In this document: in pieces, positions 59,660 to 64,000 of the stretch
Position numbering within the stretch: position 1 is the stretch's first letter
Layout of the letters: every line of letters starts with the position of its first letter
Source: Epiperipatus broadwayi
Taxonomy: Eukaryota > Onychophora > Udeonychophora > Euonychophora > Peripatidae
Direction of reading: 5' to 3'
NCBI GenBank assembly: GCA_028023455.1
Contig: JAQFVV010012394.1
Location: 33,431,150 to 33,495,149 of the forward strand
DNA: 64,000 bases
Translations under genes and position numbers: made by a program
The notes under the pieces: generated by a model
Database searches by the model: none
What the model was told of the DNA's origin: nothing
What the model saw: only the letters and a program-made list of their open reading frames with translations

Positions 59660-61050
59660 TTCTTTATTTATAGGCAAACTTTTTCTTATGTTTCATACAA
59701 TTTTATGAAGTATCTCGGGCTGTAAACTAGGCATACCTTTACTGATTCAATTGAATAACAATTTATAACTTTGATCAGCTTTCATTGCACCTGCCACATT
59801 TTTGTTTATTATCTTTTCATTATTCCAATTATCCATATAATTAATAGTTAGATCCTTTTTTTGGGTCCTAACTTAATCAAGACTCTCGATAGAACATGTG
59901 TTTGTTCAGTGACATTAAATTTTTAAAAAATGAAATCAAAATGATTCCATATTAACACATTCATAATCCAGGTATTTTTGATTTAATATTTATTTTTGCT
60001 TATTTTTGTTTTGAGAAAGATAAAAGAACTGCTATCTTATCCCTTTGAACTTATATTTTTTTTCTATATAATCTATATTGGCATAGGCTCTGTAATTTCC
60101 TTATTCCATTTATACATATATGCAATGTACACACTATTTCTTTCATATTACATTTATGAGATGGATTTCTACTTTTTGTTTTCTTTATAAAGTTGCAAGC
60201 ATCACTATTATAACTAAAATTTCAGGATTCTTTTGATTGGTCAAGTGCAATTTCATGGGATGATGACTTCTTCATAAGTTAAGTATTTTGAGACAAGCAA
60301 TGACTGTCTAAGCCTATCACCTGCCATTCATCAAAGTAATTGCCCAAGTACAGTGTCCTCGAGGGTTTTTCCATATTTACAACTTTTAGCAAGCATCTCC
60401 ATGATTGATCATAGTCACATAATTCCCTTTATTGTAACAGTCAGAATCATCTATCTCGCTAGCACACTGCAGAATTCAAACCCCAGACATGAAACTGAAC
60501 ATTCTAGGAGGGATTGCCTTCTAGATATACTAAGTTTGAATCTAAAGTCCAAATTTCACAGTGCCATCTACGTGATAATGCATCTGGTGCCACTACTAGT
60601 ATAACCTTTGACCGGTGCCTGGTGGTCAGAGAGAAACAAAAGACTCTATACTAAAAGAAGTTTGGGTGGCTAATTAACGTCTATGGATTTACAAAAGAAA
60701 TGCAGAAAATATATATATAGACCAAGACAGTGATAGGAATCAAATAAAATAAGAGATCAAATTTAGTTTTAAATAATTTCACACAATTTATTTATATAAA
60801 TATCTATATAATGCCACTGTCTGCTTCTATGAGACAGGGATGCGTATTAAATAATTGTTGGCATTATATTTCAATAAATGACAAAAGGTTTTAAAACAAA
60901 GTGATATATTCTATTCCTCGGGCTAATAGCATTACGATAATGTGCTTGACAAGATAGGAACATGTGCGAGGTGCTTTGAGTAAGTATACAAGTTTAAGAA
61001 AATATTTGAAATTAAGTGTTCTAAAATATTCATTGATTTCGAGAATAGCA
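59660..61050. other. Non-coding DNA, no gene recognised
   Basis: Mostly AT-rich. A less AT-rich stretch at about 60450-60660 (TTCAAACCCCAGACATGAAA, ATAACCTTTGACCGGTGCCT) has a SINE-like look but has no partner in this window. Confidence 0.4.
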
Positions 61051-62108
61051 CGGACAAAAGCTTGCTAAGCAACAAAGTGGGACTGTGATCAAAGCATTTA
61101 TTTGAGAATAATAATAATAAAGTTACATTGGGAGGTCAGTATTGCTGATACTGAATTTATTAAAGTTGGAGGGTGTGACACGTTTAAGTCACGGATGCTT
61201 TGTAAAATAAATATAAAATAAAACAATATCGAATATCCGGAATGATTACGGAGGGCATCTCACCGCTAACCCATAGGAAAGTATTTTGATGAACAGCCGA
61301 AACTTAGTGACTGTGTGATGATTGCGTTTAATTCCCAGGGGTGTCATTTGGGACACCCTCTGCCTGGAAACTTGCAATAAGTGAAAAGAACGGACTTTGC
61401 CGTGTAAAGAATCCTTGGAAAAATAAAACAAAGCGGTCTCAACAACCAATTCATTTACCAGCAATACGAGACTAGTGTATATAAAAACATACTAAATGGG
61501 TTTTACTCGTATTAAGAGAAATGCCCAATCAAATTCCCCGAAATTCATTTAAAAGGGTCCGCACATTCTCGACGTCAATGATGAACTTCATAATTAAAGT
61601 AGAACACGGTAATTAAAATACGAAAATGCATGCTTGCGGGTTTTAAAAGTAAGTATAGATTTATATACGCAATCATGCATTAAAGGACACATTTAACCAT
61701 TGACTTCGCACATACTCTTATATTAGATTAAAATCAATAACATGTAGATTTTAAACTATGTGATTATATTATATTAAAGAAAAGAATCGCCCTCGAACGA
61801 GTGATTTGCAAGATAATAAAATTGGAAAATTATAAATTTAAAATATGCCTTAATAGCGGCGTCTTACTTTCAATAAAGGGAATAGTTTACTCGGTCAAAG
61901 ACGATTCTGACACATTATCATAATAAAATAAAAGAAAGCTTTATAAATAGAAAATATTAACCCAAGGATAGAGAGCAAAATGTTGAGTATATTTAAACAC
62001 GTTAAAGAAATACATAATGAAGTTATGTGAAATATAAGAAAAACAATTTTAAATAGCTATAGCATGTTAGTTAGGAATCACAAGAGCTCTTGGGTTAATT
62101 TAGGTTAC
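61051..62108. other. CpG-containing lower-AT region next to the putative promoter
   Basis: CpG dinucleotides are more frequent here than elsewhere (for example CATCCGTGACTTAAACGTG on the minus strand, and GACGTCA, a CRE-like site, near 61571). Open frames at 61246-61464 (minus) and 62137-62319 (plus) are unsupported. By position it would be the start of the first intron of the arrestin gene and may hold regulatory sequence. Confidence 0.35.
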
Positions 62109-62400
62109 CTCTGGAGACGCATTTGCAGGTAGATGTTTGGCAGGTTTTATAATTCAGCAGCAAAATCTGGAATGTTCATATTTTTGGCAGTGGCAGCAGC
62201 AGTTCCGGGGTCCATATGTGATAATTTCCGATGGTATACGGCAGCATGTGACCATCTCGGAGAGAAATAGCCTTCTTGCACTCTACTCGGTCATGTCAAG
62301 ATTTACAAATTACGCATAGAACTCAGAATGATTTCTCTTAGCAACATTAGCATAAAACTTAAAACTAACTGGAGAACAAAAGAAAAACCTCCTTTTTATA
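62109..62400 (-). promoter_or_regulatory. Candidate promoter and 5' noncoding exon of the alpha-arrestin gene
   Basis: Minus strand: TATAAAAAGG at 62400-62391, an initiator-like CCAGTTAG with A at 62370 (exactly 30 bases from the first T), then about 260 bases of lower-AT sequence. This ends in a good splice donor, CAGAG|GTAACC at 62109/62108. Spliced to the acceptor before 43807 it would supply the missing 5' leader. The spacing is right and the strand matches, but no coding sequence can confirm it. Confidence 0.4.
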
Positions 62401-63000
62401 GTAGACATTAACAATAGAACTGCCCTGGAGCATTACAAAAATATATCGGACTTATCAGCTGTAATTAAATCTATCCGAATGTCTAAAGGAATTCAACATT
62501 AATTAATTTCTTTTGTTACTTTCCCTGTCGACATTCGAATTACAAACTAGATTTAATTAAAAATTACTTTTATTAATTAAAGAAAACCTTAAGTAAACAT
62601 CTGCTGTTTTTAGATAAACTTATATAACATTAACTAATTACAACATGAAATAATTAAACTATTGTCCCTCATTTATTTTAACAAAAATATTTGGAATAAC
62701 TTTTTATTAAATTAAAGAAAATGATTTTACTTTTTTGAATTGCAATATTTGAATCTATTTACTAAACGAATATTTACTAAATGAATTTTATTTTAAATCA
62801 AAATATACTACGACAGTAATATATTTGTAAATAGATTCAAACAAAATAACTTTAACAATTTATAATTTTGATATGTTTTAAAATGGATATCATAGTGTGT
62901 GCACAATTATGACTTATATAACTTACTTTTTAATAAATGTAAATTATGTGAACAAATACATAATTCATAATATTTTATTTTATTTGGGAATAAGTTATAT

Positions 63001-63280
63001 ATATAATACGAGCATTGTGCTCGTGGTTTAAAATTAGGCGGGATTTTTGGTATATAAGCGTATTGCAGACACACTACGATAGATTGGGGTTCAAACTAAG
63101 GTATGAGGGTAGGAAGTAGGTGAGAAAAGGTGAAACGAAGATCTGCAAAGCAGACCTTACTGTTTCATTATTTTGCCATCTATTTTTCAAATGCTGCCAA
63201 GCTATTTGCTTTGAGGGTTAAAGATTGAAATAATTGTTTTGTTTCTCTGCTACTACGAAGAATAGTAGCAGTCTCTTAAT
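63001..63280 (+). other. TATA-like site with three small hairpins
   Basis: TATATAAGCG at 63051-63060 is followed by AAG|GTATGA, a donor-like site near 63099. Nearby hairpins are CGAGCATTGTGCTCG (about 63010), AGGTCTGCTTTGCAGATCT on the minus strand (about 63140) and CTGCTACTA/TAGTAGCAG (63247-63271). It could be a divergent promoter or structured RNA; no product was identified. From 63281 to the window end I see only AT-rich non-coding DNA. Confidence 0.25.
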
Positions 63281-64000
63281 TTTCATTGTTGTGCAGCCGA
63301 TTTACAATTTCAATTACATGTTGCCTAACATAACATAGCAACATGGCATCTAAGGTAAATTCACCACCAGTTCCATTATGAAAAAAACTTTCTCAAGCCT
63401 CTTTAGATAATTTTGGCAATCAAAATGACATTAACAATGAATTCATTTATTGTTACCTGTGGGACAGATGCCATTGTGATACCGTAATCTAATTGAATAA
63501 TTAATAAAAAAATTGAAACAAATTACAATTACTAAGCTTATTTCCCAACAGGGTGACTCAGCAAACCAGTTTCCCATTTATCTAGATTGAAACCTATTAA
63601 GGCCTTCAAAGTTTTAGCTCCTAATCAAATCCTATTTGTTGACTATTATAATACAAATTTCAGTTTGAATTTGATCCTATCAATTGCACCAGTTTTCTGC
63701 TGTGAACTGTAACCCTGAGTACTACAGCTGTAGTAATATTGGTCCAGCAAGCACAGATAAATATAGCAGAAGAAATTTGAGAAAATAATCTTAATGTTTA
63801 TTTGCCAAAAATTTATCAATAATAATGCAATTATATTTGGAAAATAGTCACCCCTCTTTATTAGCCCCTTACTGTTATATTAAACAATTACTCATAAGAT
63901 TAATCATGCTTACATATAATAAAGTAATATTAAATGTTTCAAATTATTCAGCCATGGAGGCATAGCAAATTATAATAAGGCTTGGATGGTCTATAAAATT

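Noticed and set aside
61285-61320. TTGATGAACAGCCGAAAC as a further hammerhead core
   Set aside because: The core C is T, no stem II can form between the two halves, and no stem I or III is visible.
62137-62319. 60-codon plus-strand gene
   Set aside because: No similarity; the segment fits better as a noncoding leader exon on the minus strand, and both remain unproven.

Overview
The window is animal nuclear DNA. It is about 70% or more A+T by eye, with very long introns, spliced exons, and a dense litter of decayed retroelements and DNA transposons. The mix of RTE-type LINEs, Penelope-like elements with a GIY-YIG domain, ZMYM1-type hAT, mariner-type HTH relics, foldback elements and a hammerhead ribozyme fits a large invertebrate genome. 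A cephalopod-like mollusc is my best guess and an arachnid is possible; the sequence does not settle it. I see no bacterial gene, operon or CRISPR array.

Only one host gene is clearly alive. It is an alpha-arrestin (arrestin-domain-containing protein) on the minus strand. Four coding exons join in frame (43796-43694, 26595-26485, 8322-8117, 7996-7805) to give the first 204 codons: most of the arrestin N fold and the start of the C fold. A plausible promoter and noncoding first exon lie at 62400-62109 (TATA box, initiator 30 bases downstream, good splice donor). The remaining C-terminal exons are probably left of position 1. The gene would then span more than 54 kb, with three introns of 17-18 kb and one of 120 bp.

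Almost everything else sits in those introns. From left to right: a repeat with a well-formed type I hammerhead ribozyme at 5531-5588, with two decayed relatives nearby; a hAT-type non-autonomous element carrying a tRNA-like insert (6734-7634); mariner-HTH relics (about 8.9, 17.3, 22 and 26 kb); a processed pseudogene of the mitochondrial rescue hydrolase ICT1/MRPL58 (about 15.5 kb); a young LTR element with 1.36-kb LTRs and only 0.75 kb between them (18055-21528, minus strand); two pogo-like elements (22971-24046 and 35141-36120); Penelope-like fragments (24.6 and 46.2 kb); LINE relics (30, 33, 38, 51.4, 53 and 57.5 kb); a hAT element with nested inverted repeats (40.4-42.2 kb); a decayed ZMYM1-like hAT transposon with both ends (48016-51110); and a Gypsy integrase relic (about 59 kb).

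Three unrelated-looking foldback inserts (11735-12031, 28950-29175, 52700-52994) have exact target duplications of 14-16 bp. That length points to LINE/Penelope-type retrotransposition, not to a cut-and-paste transposase. Together with the hammerhead modules, they are the most unusual content here.
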